25,188 nt of DNA from SXOA01 sp051004015 (GCA_051004015.1 JBPCKT010000091.1:1-25188), one strand, 5' to 3'; counted from the first letter of the stretch, positions 17,606-22,493 are shown. Made by a program: numbers and translations. Notes: generated by a model from the sequence alone, not told the origin.

Positions 17606-17798
17606 GGCAGGTTCACTTTCAAATCGCGAGATGGGACATACCATCACGATAAGATGCCCCGTCGCGGCAAACAAGTCCGGCCGTGATGGCGATGTCACGT
17701 CAGGGGGACGGGAGTCTTTGGCGGCGATGACGATGCCGAATGGATAGTCTAGGACGCCAAAGACTCCCGACCCCGGCCGCTACGCCGGATTCGCTAAA
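17606..17798. other. Intergenic region, no gene seen
   Basis: Holds the upstream region of the secreted hypothetical gene, and an inverted repeat CCATCACG/CGTGATGG (17641-17648, 17682-17689). A 15-bp perfect inverted repeat is annotated separately. No open frame here has a ribosome site. Confidence 0.5.
17709..17769. terminator. 15-bp perfect inverted repeat, possible terminator
   Basis: CGGGAGTCTTTGGCG (17709-17723) is repeated inverted as CGCCAAAGACTCCCG (17755-17769) with a 31-nt spacer. On the minus strand it follows the native-looking stop codon of the acetamidase 3' fragment (TAG at 17782-17780) by 10 bp. It may once have ended that transcript. No U-run is present, so it may equally be a mobile-repeat end. 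Confidence 0.4.
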
Positions 17799-17947
17799 TA
17801 CCGCTTCTCAATCTTCGCCGCCATCGTTCCCAGGCCGTAGTAGCCCATGCTGGTCCGGGCGACGTGGGTCAGGATGTCGTAGGCTCGCCAGCGGTTCCAG
17901 CCGTAGTCGGCTTCCATCCAGAGGATAAGGCGGGCGAAGGCTTCGGC
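17780..17947 (-). pseudogene. Duplicated 3' end of an acetamidase/formamidase gene (fragment A)
   Basis: 17799-17947 matches 22513-22661 inside the intact acetamidase gene, same orientation, 146 of 149 bases identical by eye (differences near the codons for AKIEKR, DILTHVAR and LILWME). It encodes AEAFARLILWMEADYGWNRW onward to EKRYLANPA and then a TAG at 17782-17780. The intact gene ends differently (EKRYLQSPG). The codon directly before the fragment in this frame is the stop TAG of the DUF4926 gene, so the two frames are in phase. There is no start codon. The fragment marks one border of the accessory island. Confidence 0.9.
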
Positions 17948-18172
17948 CTAGGCGGTAGGCCGCGCGTGAAGTAATTCGCCCGGCATGATCCGCCGAACGT
18001 CGCCAGCGTCAACAGTAATCAAGGCAACCGTGGCACCGCCACCATCAACAAATTCGACCTCGTAGGCGGCACCGTTCTTGTAAACGTGAACGATCGTACC
18101 AACGTCGCCACGATGGAGCTTCTTGTGATCTGGATCACAATCAAGCACTACGAGTGAGTGTTCAGCGATCAT
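17948..18172 (-). CDS. DUF4926 domain protein
   Basis: 74 residues: MIAEHSLVVLDCDPDHKKL, then H-R-G-D-V-G-T-I-V-H-V-Y, a Y-E-V-E-F-V-D strand, and the C-terminal V-x-x-G-D-V-R-x-I motif. This is the DUF4926 pattern, a small SH3-like beta barrel. Its ATG overlaps the stop of the DUF6883 gene as ATGA (18172-18169), so the two form a translationally coupled pair. DUF4926 and DUF6883 genes are often neighbours and are suspected to be toxin-antitoxin-like, though no activity is established that I know of. The upstream partner is broken by a transposon, so this gene has lost its natural leader and may be poorly expressed. Its TAG stop abuts acetamidase fragment A. Confidence 0.75.
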   Translation of the reverse strand: MIAEHSLVVLDCDPDHKKLHRGDVGTIVHVYKNGAAYEVEFVDGGGATVALITVDAGDVRRIMPGELLHARPTA

Positions 18173-18334
18173 TGCGAGTCATCCGGATAGGCGGTTACCA
18201 AACGTGGGGGGCCATCGTCCTCGACAATCCAGACTGTCAGCACGCGACCGGGTCGATGATTGGGTCGCGAAATCATCCCCGCTGCTTTGTATTTTACACC
18301 ATGCGGCGAGCGCTGGGTATCGAAGCGATCGCAG
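18169..18334 (-). pseudogene. DUF6883 gene, 3' part (split by transposon)
   Basis: Encodes the C-terminal half of a DUF6883 protein: C-D-R-F-D-T-Q-R-S-P-H-G, then VKYKAAGMISRPNHRPG and R-V-L-T-V-W-I-V-E, ending PRLVTAYPDDSQ. The TVWIV...PRL-x-TAYP block is the diagnostic end of the family. Translation here would have to begin within the transposon, so it is a broken gene. Removing 18335-21279 and one GATCGCAG copy joins it in frame to 21280-21460, giving 339 nt (112 codons plus stop). That equals the normal family length. Confidence 0.85.
18327..18334. repeat. Target site duplication, left copy
   Basis: GATCGCAG directly outside the left terminal repeat. It is identical to 21280-21287 outside the right terminal repeat. 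Eight base pairs is the usual duplication length for IS1/IS1595-type elements. Confidence 0.93.
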
Positions 18335-18355
18335 GGTAGTGATACCGTTTGAAGA
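18335..18355 (+). repeat. Left terminal inverted repeat
   Basis: 21 bp, starting GGTAGTGATACC and ending TTTGAAGA, perfectly inverted at 21259-21279. The outer 12 bp are themselves palindromic (GGTA/TACC). Confidence 0.92.
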
Positions 18356-18358
18356 AAA

Positions 18359-18375
18359 TGCCTAATCGCTAGGCA
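18359..18375. repeat. Left subterminal palindrome
   Basis: TGCCTAATCGCTAGGCA, arms TGCCTA/TAGGCA, lies 3 bp inside the left repeat. It contains the stop codon of the toxin gene. A related TGCCTAATTCTTAGGCA lies inside the right repeat, so both copies are probable transposase-binding or structural sites. Confidence 0.6.
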
Positions 18376-18898
18376 GCTTTTGGGCGGGTGCTGAAGAGTT
18401 GGGCAGAGACTCACGACGCGACGCCGCTTCTAGGCTGCTTTGCAGTTCTGCGTAAGTGTGGGTCACCCGAACATTTCCTCCCCGCGATACAGTTGCCACT
18501 AGCGGGGCCTTAGTCGTCTCGACAATTCCCCGAATCTGCGGCAGTGCTACCACGAAAGCGTGCGCCATTTCCGCACCCGTAATGCTTCCAGACGTAAGCA
18601 CAAAAGAATGCGTATTCGACTTAAGAAGTGCGACGATCTCGATATGGTTGTGCGTGATATTCTTGTCTTTTGTAAGCACAACCCAGCCGCGATTGCCCAC
18701 TTCTTCCAGCCAGACTGCATCGGCAGTGTCCTGGGGAAAGTGGTCGGCCATTAACTCGACAGTAACGCCCATCGCGCGCAGCGCGTTTGCGACCATTCGG
18801 CCCAAGCATTTATCAGCAAAGAGAACTAGGTCACGCGGCTGCTTCGAGTCGTAGCTCGCACCTGACCCCTTCCTCGATTTCGAGCCGGGAGCAGCCAT
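18362..18898 (-). CDS. VapC45-like PIN-domain toxin
   Basis: 178 residues from ATG 18898, overlapping the antitoxin 3' end by 68 bp in another frame. The first 22 residues are basic and low in complexity because of the overlap, and an internal start is possible. The domain runs from about residue 24: L-V-L-F-A-D-K-C-L-G with D29, a DTADAVWLEEV segment (D57/D60, E65/E66), and VVLTKDKNITHN with D78. These acidic residues correspond to the metal-binding set of PIN-like ribonucleases (PIN_10/VapC45 type, as in the Mycobacterium tuberculosis Rv2019 group). The remainder forms alternating strands and helices, with a polar tail after about 150. The predicted role is an RNase toxin neutralised by the upstream DUF433 protein. 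The stop lies in the subterminal palindrome of the transposon. Confidence 0.8.
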   Translation of the reverse strand: MAAPGSKSRKGSGASYDSKQPRDLVLFADKCLGRMVANALRAMGVTVELMADHFPQDTADAVWLEEVGNRGWVVLTKDKNITHNHIEIVALLKSNTHSFVLTSGSITGAEMAHAFVVALPQIRGIVETTKAPLVATVSRGGNVRVTHTYAELQSSLEAASRRESLPNSSAPAQKLPSD

Positions 18899-19526
18899 AG
18901 TCCTGTGCTAGGTCGTCAATCGAGTCCCCGGCTTTGTACCTTTCGGCAATCACTGCCGTAGCTACCCGTGACTCTTTCAGGATGGGCCTGCCAAACGAAA
19001 AACGTGGATCAATGAAGACGCTGCGAGGTGCGTCAGTGCTATTCAGTCGTGTAAACGGATAGAGCCGCGCAGCAATGCTGTTTTCCCACTCGATTCTCTT
19101 CAGATGTTCCATTACTTCTCGAATTACAATTTGGCCGCCTGCTCCCGCGTCAAGGATGTTCCCTAGGTGCTCGACGAATAGGCTCACGCCGTCCGTCATG
19201 AACCCCTGATGGATAAGCGGGCGCTCCCACCCAAATTCCTTCTTGACGAAATCAAGTGACTTGCGGATGCGCGGCAACTCGATTCCACGATTCCGCAAAG
19301 ACCGCAGAGCATGGGCTTCCACGAGATTGAAAAACGATAGCAGGGAAAATCCAGGCTTGGGCGGTTCGATCACGCTCTTGAAAGACTGCATTCCAGCAAT
19401 CCAAGCCCGAACGGTTGACGTCGGGATAGACAAATAGTGCGCGGCTTCGGCGACAGAGTAGGCCGGAACGTCGCGAGGGTCGCTGTAGTCCCAAACCTCG
19501 GCGATAGTAAGTTTTTTCTTTGCCAT
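18831..19526 (-). CDS. VapB45-like HTH-DUF433 antitoxin
   Basis: 231 residues from ATG 19526 (MAKKKLTIAEVWDYSDPRDV), preceded by AAAGG; a longer open frame upstream lacks family similarity. The N-terminus has a MerR-like helix-turn-helix (PAYSVAEAAHYLSIPTSTVR-AWI). The centre is a helical family-specific region (VEAHALRSLRNRGIELPRIR, KSLDFVKKEFG). The C-terminus is DUF433: R-F-S-F-G-R-P-I-L-K, T-A-V-I-A-E-R-Y-K-A-G, then S-I-D-D-L-A-Q-D-Y-G and I-E-E-G-V-R-C-E-L. This architecture and length match the VapB45 family (Rv2018-like), encoded just upstream of the PIN toxin. The HTH suggests autoregulation. A perfect TCCCGC/GCGGGA palindrome at 19605-19616, about 80 bp upstream, is a candidate operator. 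Confidence 0.82.
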   Translation of the reverse strand: MAKKKLTIAEVWDYSDPRDVPAYSVAEAAHYLSIPTSTVRAWIAGMQSFKSVIEPPKPGFSLLSFFNLVEAHALRSLRNRGIELPRIRKSLDFVKKEFGWERPLIHQGFMTDGVSLFVEHLGNILDAGAGGQIVIREVMEHLKRIEWENSIAARLYPFTRLNSTDAPRSVFIDPRFSFGRPILKESRVATAVIAERYKAGDSIDDLAQDYGCSRLEIEEGVRCELRLEAAA

Positions 19527-19604
19527 TTGCCTTTTGCTGGCGAACCTGTCGCCATTATCCGCTATCGTCCCTTTATGCACCCATTCTTTCAGGATAGCAG
19601 GAAC

Positions 19605-19616
19605 TCCCGCGCGGGA
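19605..19616. promoter_or_regulatory. Candidate operator of the toxin-antitoxin operon
   Basis: A perfect 12-bp palindrome TCCCGCGCGGGA in the leader region upstream of the antitoxin. The position suits autoregulation by the HTH protein. No clear promoter hexamers were found around it. Confidence 0.3.
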
Positions 19617-19630
19617 CACTCTCAAATTTT

Positions 19631-19719
19631 GGAGAGCGGCCCGCGTCTTGGAGGCGCAGCAGCCTTATAAACTGCCGTAGGGTACGGTTCGCCGTTGGGT
19701 TCAATTCCCCTTCTCTCCG
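19631..19719 (+). tRNA. Degenerate class II tRNA-like sequence (pseudo-tRNA)
   Basis: An 89-nt segment with tRNA-like layout. GGAGAG (19631-19636) pairs with CTCTCC (19713-19718), with G19719 as discriminator. A short GCC/GGC D-stem encloses a loop with GGA. The anticodon arm GCAG/CTGC holds CTTATAA, nominal anticodon TAT. A long variable region follows, then a T-loop TTCAATT on a stem with only three good pairs. Length fits class II tRNAs such as Ser, Leu or Tyr; the TAT anticodon does not. The acceptor and T-stem mismatches suggest a pseudogene or a tRNA mimic. It ends inside the RHH gene on the other strand. It could also be an accidental resemblance. Confidence 0.4.
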
Positions 19720-19892
19720 CTCATCAGTCGCCTAGCGGCATCTAGGAGCGTTTCCCTCGCCCAAGTTGAGGTTTTGCCCGGTGCCGCTTTGTCCAGTATA
19801 GCCAATTCCGCTGGCGATAGGCGTACCTGAAACCGAATTCCCCGCCGATGTTTTTCGGGCACGGTGGGTCGCCCGCGTCTGGTTTTAGCCAT
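19701..19892 (-). CDS. Small ribbon-helix-helix DNA-binding protein
   Basis: 63 residues: MAKTRRGRPTVPEKHRRG, then the strand IRFQVRLSPAELAILDKA, then TSTWARETLLDAARRLMSG. A basic N-terminal arm, an alternating strand (I-R-F-Q-V-R-L-S) and two helices are typical of RHH repressors and relaxosome accessory proteins (CopG or MobC/NikA type). It is not next to a toxin of its own. It is divergent from the transposase with 209 bp between them, and inverted repeats overlap both promoters, so a role as regulator of transposition or transposon copy number is plausible. No ribosome site precedes ATG 19892, and the promoter -10 box is only 6 bp away, which points to leaderless translation. Confidence 0.65.
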   Translation of the reverse strand: MAKTRRGRPTVPEKHRRGIRFQVRLSPAELAILDKAAPGKTSTWARETLLDAARRLMSGEKGN

Positions 19893-19898
19893 ATTCGG

Positions 19899-19927
19899 AT
19901 TGTACAGACAAATATTTTCCCAAGCAA
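19899..19927 (-). promoter_or_regulatory. Promoter of the RHH gene (leaderless)
   Basis: On the minus strand TTGCTT (19927-19922) and TACAAT (19904-19899) are spaced by 17 bp, near the sigma70 optimum. Only 6 bp separate the -10 box from the ATG, so transcription should begin at or next to the start codon. The operator half-site GTACAGACA (19902-19910) overlaps the -10. Confidence 0.6.
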
Positions 19928-19957
19928 GCCCTTGACGCGGCGAATAAGTGTCTGTAC
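19902..19957. promoter_or_regulatory. Inverted-repeat operator between divergent promoters
   Basis: GTACAGACA (19902-19910) and TGTCTGTAC (19949-19957) form a 9-bp perfect inverted repeat 38 bp apart. Each half overlaps the -10 region of one of two divergent promoters. The arrangement suits a dimeric repressor such as the adjacent RHH protein. It has not been tested. Confidence 0.5.
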
Positions 19958-19960
19958 GAA
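19932..19960 (+). promoter_or_regulatory. Candidate transposase promoter
   Basis: TTGACG (19932-19937) and TACGAA (19955-19960) are spaced by 17 bp, reading towards the transposase. The -35 is strong and the -10 weak, and the -10 overlaps the right operator half-site. The transcript would have a leader of about 135 nt that contains the hairpin AGAATGC/GCATTCT (20038-20044, 20058-20064). Confidence 0.45.
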
Positions 19961-20101
19961 TAACGGAGCGAAAGAAAACCCCGATTCAACCTTGGCGGGT
20001 CGAAACGGGGCGAATCAACAATCCGGCGACTAGCGCCAGAATGCCGACCTAGCACTCGCATTCTACCGCGCAGAGTCGCCCAAAAAAGGGGAATCTCTGC
20101 A

Positions 20102-20974
20102 ATGGCGAATCGAATGAGCATTGAGAAGCGGAACACGATCCTGCGGCTGCTGGTTGAAGGCAACGGTATCCGTAGCGTCTGCCGCCTGATGGGAACCAAT
20201 ATCCCCAGCGTCCTGCGCCAACTGGAATGGGCAGGCGAGCATTGCGGCCAGTTGCTTGAAGAGAAGCTTCGCGGCCTGGACCTGTCGCACCTGGAATGCG
20301 ACGAAATTTGGACGTTCTGCCAAAAAAAGCAGGCTCGCCTCACAATTGAAGAGAAGGCGCTGCGGTCGGACATTGGCGACGTGTATCTCTTCACCGCGCA
20401 GGACCAGGACACCCGCCTGATTGCTTCCCACTTGCTCGGCAAGCGCTCTGGCGACAATACCCGCCGCTTTATGATGCAGTTGGCCGGGCGGCTGAACATG
20501 CCCAAGCCTCACGCCAGCGACCGTCACCAGTACTTTGCTTCCAAGCACCAGACCATTACGCAAATCTCCACCGATGGCTGGATGGCCTATCCTGAGGCCG
20601 TTGACCTGGCCTTCGGTCCCTACGCCAAGTTTGGCACCATCATCAAGGAATACCGGAACGAGGGAATGCAGTACGACCCGTCAGAAATGGTGGGCACCCA
20701 GCGCAACGCCCGCCGGAACATGGACGATAGCGAGTTGATGACGATATGCACCTCGCATGTCGAGCGGAACAATCTGACGATCCGCACGTTCATGCGGCGG
20801 TTCACTCGCCTTGCCCTGGGGTTTTCCAAGAAGATTGAGAACCTGGAAGCGGCGGTAAACCTGCACGTCGCCTACTTCAATTTCTGCTGGCGTCCTGGCG
20901 ACATGCGAATCACGCCTGCAATGGCGGCTGGAATCACGCCCCGGCTGTGGACGTTCAACGACCTGCTGGCGTAG
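20102..20974 (+). CDS. IS1-like DDE transposase
   Basis: 290 residues; ATG 20102 is preceded by AGGGG, and a second ATG is four codons later. Residues 10-42 form a helix-turn-helix (NTILRLLVEGNGIRSVCRLM, then P-S-V-L-R-Q-L-E). The catalytic triad is readable as D67 (ECDEIWTFC), D158 (ISTDGWMAYPEAV) and E221 (SHVERNNLTIR). SHVERNNL...MRRFTRLALGFSKK with FNFCW is the conserved C-terminal block of the IS1-family (DDE_Tnp_IS1) and related transposases, and P-A-M-A-A-G-I near the end is usual. It is a single uninterrupted frame, unlike classic IS1, which needs a frameshift. It is the only recombinase in the element, so it presumably mobilises the whole 2.9 kb, and the 8-bp target duplication agrees. 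The enzyme looks intact. Confidence 0.92.
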   Translation: MANRMSIEKRNTILRLLVEGNGIRSVCRLMGTNIPSVLRQLEWAGEHCGQLLEEKLRGLDLSHLECDEIWTFCQKKQARLTIEEKALRSDIGDVYLFTAQDQDTRLIASHLLGKRSGDNTRRFMMQLAGRLNMPKPHASDRHQYFASKHQTITQISTDGWMAYPEAVDLAFGPYAKFGTIIKEYRNEGMQYDPSEMVGTQRNARRNMDDSELMTICTSHVERNNLTIRTFMRRFTRLALGFSKKIENLEAAVNLHVAYFNFCWRPGDMRITPAMAAGITPRLWTFNDLLA

Positions 20975-20982
20975 GCCGGTTT

Positions 20983-21009
20983 AGCCCCGTCGCTCTAGCG
21001 GGGCTTTTT
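20983..21009 (+). terminator. Rho-independent terminator after the transposase
   Basis: Stem AGCCCCG (20983-20989) with CGGGGCT (20999-21005), a 9-nt loop, then five T residues (21005-21009). It lies 9 bp past the transposase stop. Confidence 0.85.
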
Positions 21010-21032
21010 GCTGCGCGGGTAGAATGGCGGGC

Positions 21033-21248
21033 ATGGAGCCGAACGCAAAACGACGCTGGCCTCAGTTTCCGTTGTGGTCGCTGTTGCTGATGGCGATGCT
21101 CGCACCGCCATCGCTGGCTGGCGTCTACTTTTTGATCCGAGAGATGGATGCCCCAATTTGGGCTATCGCGGTCGCCGCCGTACAAATTCTATTTTGGCTT
21201 AGCGTGCTGATTCTCATTATTCGCCGGGCCATCATGCCTAATTCTTAG
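21033..21248 (+). CDS. Small two-helix membrane protein
   Basis: 71 residues from ATG 21033 (an in-frame ATG at 21024 adds three). It starts MEPNAKRRWPQFPLWSLLL with a basic N-terminus, then has two hydrophobic segments, about residues 13-32 (FPLWSLLLMAMLAPPSLAGV) and 43-65 (IWAIAVAAVQILFWLSVLIL), and a short basic tail. No known family is recognised. Small hydrophobic peptides of this kind may be toxins, immunity proteins or unknown. It is the right-most passenger of the transposon, and its stop codon lies in the right subterminal palindrome, mirroring the toxin at the left end. No strong ribosome site is visible. It follows a terminator, so it needs its own promoter or read-through. Confidence 0.5.
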   Translation: MEPNAKRRWPQFPLWSLLLMAMLAPPSLAGVYFLIREMDAPIWAIAVAAVQILFWLSVLILIIRRAIMPNS

Positions 21249-21251
21249 GCA
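21235..21251. repeat. Right subterminal palindrome
   Basis: TGCCTAATTCTTAGGCA, arms TGCCTAA/TTAGGCA, lies 7 bp inside the right terminal repeat. It contains the stop codon of the small membrane protein and resembles the left copy. Confidence 0.6.
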
Positions 21252-21258
21252 CCCGGAA

Positions 21259-21279
21259 TCTTCAAACGGTATCACTACC
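21259..21279 (-). repeat. Right terminal inverted repeat
   Basis: Perfect inverted copy of 18335-18355, ending ATCACTACC on the plus strand. Confidence 0.92.
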
Positions 21280-21287
21280 GATCGCAG
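21280..21287. repeat. Target site duplication, right copy
   Basis: GATCGCAG, identical to 18327-18334. It is part of the interrupted DUF6883 gene. Confidence 0.93.
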
Positions 21288-21460
21288 GTCCTGGCGATTT
21301 CCAGCAGATCGTTGGCGAGCGTCTGCCAGTGTGGCTGTTCGTAACCAAGGCTGCGAAACCAAATTGCCTTTGACCCACCATCGGGATGTTCAAAATTCAG
21401 CAGATAGTCGTGAACCTTTTCACGAGTGACGAGCGCATGTCCGGCACCTGGAATTGGCAT
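21280..21460 (-). pseudogene. DUF6883 gene, 5' part (split by transposon)
   Basis: Starts at ATG 21460 with AAGGA 8 nt upstream. Encodes MPIPGAGHALVTREKVHDYL, then L-N-F-E-H-P-D-G-G-S-K-A, the K-[VIL]-x-x-Y-L-L-N-x-x-H-P-x-G signature of DUF6883, and continues SLGYEQPHWQTLANDLLEIA. The frame runs into the transposon end and stops there at TAG 21277-21275, giving a truncated 61-residue peptide. Joined across the element to 18326-18169 it becomes a complete 112-residue protein. The family has no proven function; its frequent pairing with DUF4926 suggests a toxin-antitoxin-like role. The insertion presumably abolished it. Confidence 0.85.
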
Positions 21461-21572
21461 GGTTTGTCCTTACGGCCGACAATGGATTCACCGCATTCCT
21501 GCGGCACGGATTCTCCGTATTTGAGTGAATTGGTCGGTAAGCTTCAATCAAAACGGTTAGCTAATTGCCCGT

Positions 21573-21625
21573 TGGAGTCCCGCCTTTTAGGCGGTGCTGA
21601 AGAGCCGCCTGAAGGCGGGACTCCA
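21573..21625. repeat. Inverted repeat with GGAGTCCCGCC arms
   Basis: Left arm 21573-21594 (TGGAGTCCCGCCTT then TTAGGCGG) pairs with right arm 21605-21625 (CCGCCTGAAGGCGGGACTCC plus A) around a 10-nt loop. It lies directly downstream, on the minus strand, of the stop in acetamidase fragment B. It may be its former terminator or a dispersed palindromic element. Confidence 0.55.
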
Positions 21626-21633
21626 GCGCTGCA

Positions 21634-21685
21634 CTACGGCTTCGCCAAATACCGCTTCTCAATCTTCGCCGCCGTCGTTCCCAGG
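21634..21685 (-). pseudogene. Acetamidase/formamidase 3'-end fragment B
   Basis: 21650-21685 repeats the last codons of the acetamidase gene (36 bp, one mismatch to fragment A and two to the intact gene). Read on the minus strand it encodes LGTTAAKIEKRYLAKP, then TAG at 21636-21634. It shares the C of CTTCGCC with fragment A where the intact gene has CTTGGCC, and the similarity to A extends leftward through TTCGCYAAA. Homology breaks at 21686. It is a second, shorter relic of the same 3' end. Confidence 0.7.
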
Positions 21686-21749
21686 TTGGCGTGTCCGACG
21701 ATTTTGGCTTGACGCGTCCATCACCAACCGATTCCCAACACGGCCCAAT

Positions 21750-21773
21750 GTCGGGCTGAACCGCTTGTTAGGC
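21750..21773 (-). other. attC-like half-site at the end of a small ORF
   Basis: Read on the minus strand, GCCTAACAAGCGGTTCAGCC (21773-21754) begins inside the stop codon of the membrane-protein ORF. G-C-C-T-A-A-C-A-A followed by an imperfect arm is how attC sites of integron cassettes start. The complementary 3' arm (GGCTGAACCGC and GTTAGGC) is not found in the 88 bp to fragment B, so the site is incomplete. Confidence 0.35.
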
Positions 21774-22016
21774 ATCGAGTGGCTGAGTCAGAATGTATCG
21801 GATCAACCAAAGTGCGATGAAGAAAAATAGGATTGCGCACGCAAAATAGAACATTGCCCAGAGCCAGCGAAGCGATGTCCAGAACCCTTTCTCAGCACCT
21901 TCGCTGTGCGTTTCAACAAAGTATCGACCGAAAACGTACAATCGGAGTTGATACAGCGACAGGATTCCGCCCGACAGCAGAACGATAACACCGATCCACA
22001 ACTGCAACGCGATCAC
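21768..22016 (-). CDS. Small membrane protein, possible orphan integron cassette
   Basis: 82 residues from a GTG at 22016. Two hydrophobic stretches are clear: residues 6-28 (LWIGVIVLLSGGILSLYQLR) and about 48-74 (LRWLWAMFYFACAILFFFIA and LWLIRYIL), separated by a polar loop (RYFVETHSEGAEKG). No family is recognised. A long hydrophobic frame with intact segments is unlikely to be chance at this GC content. The stop TAA lies within GTTAGGC, the core of the attC-like half-site, as in integron gene cassettes. No ribosome site stands out before the GTG, and an alternative start further in is possible. Confidence 0.5.
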   Translation of the reverse strand: MIALQLWIGVIVLLSGGILSLYQLRLYVFGRYFVETHSEGAEKGFWTSLRWLWAMFYFACAILFFFIALWLIRYILTQPLDA

Positions 22017-22493
22017 AGGTTATCTCACTACGCTCACCACGAATGCTCAAGCATTGCTTATCCAGGACGCATCCACATAGTACCGAGCGCTCGTTTGGCT
22101 TGTCAAACGAAACGTCTTCCCCTTATCAAGGTGGACCCATTGACGAGACCAGGAGTTGAGGCTGCCCCGTTGGCGGGACCAGGCGCGCCAAGCGGAAAAT
22201 TTTTTGTTCATAGTGAACAAAATAGACTATTCGCGCATCCTAACTTGGGCCGAGCTGCGCACCAGGCGCGGGGATGGGTCGGTTGAGCAGCCGAACGTAG
22301 TTAAGTATTGATGACGAATATGTGCATAACTCCCCCTGAATGGGTTGTAATCAGAGATTTGTTTGAATGTCGCCGTGCTGCGAGCGCAAGTCACTAGTGA
22401 GAGAGGACTTCCAGCTTCGCAGCATGCGGAAAAGAGGCCAATATGACAGGAATAATTACCGCGAAACACAGAGTTGGCATCATGCCGCTGACA
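22017..22493. other. Intergenic region of the island, no gene seen
   Basis: 477 bp without a convincing frame. It contains a hairpin TCGTTTG/CAAACGA (22091-22097, 22104-22110), an AT-rich operator-like palindrome annotated separately, and the short repeat GACGAGACCAGG / GGCGGGACCAGG near 22143 and 22175. Composition is lower in GC than flanking genes, as expected for acquired DNA. Confidence 0.5.
22202..22222. promoter_or_regulatory. Operator-like perfect palindrome
   Basis: TTTTGTTCA, TAG, TGAACAAAA: 9-bp perfect arms around 3 bp, in an AT-rich patch. This looks like a binding site of a dimeric HTH regulator. No gene starts close to it on either strand, so its target is unclear. Confidence 0.4.

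Larger units (their letters stand above)
18335..21279. mobile_element. 2,945-bp IS1-like transposon carrying a VapBC45-like module
   Basis: Bounded by 21-bp perfect inverted repeats beginning GGTAGTGATACC (18335-18355 and 21259-21279) and flanked by the 8-bp duplication GATCGCAG. Each end has a second, subterminal palindrome built on TGCCTA/TAGGCA (18359-18375 and 21235-21251). Contents from left: PIN-like toxin and HTH-DUF433 antitoxin (minus strand), a degenerate tRNA-like sequence (plus), an RHH protein (minus), the transposase (plus) with its terminator, and a small membrane protein (plus). All genes lie inside the repeats. Precise ends and an unmutated target duplication indicate a recent insertion. 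The element is much longer than a simple IS1-type sequence (about 0.8-1.2 kb), so the other genes are passengers. Confidence 0.92.

Noticed and set aside
21685..21773. A complete attC site from 21773 to fragment B
   Set aside because: Only one arm is present. GTTGGGA and ATTGGGC near the other end do not match the required GTTAGGC core, so only a half-site is claimed.
22227..22469. 80-codon minus-strand open frame in the island intergenic region
   Set aside because: It has no ribosome site or recognisable motif and overlaps no conserved segment.
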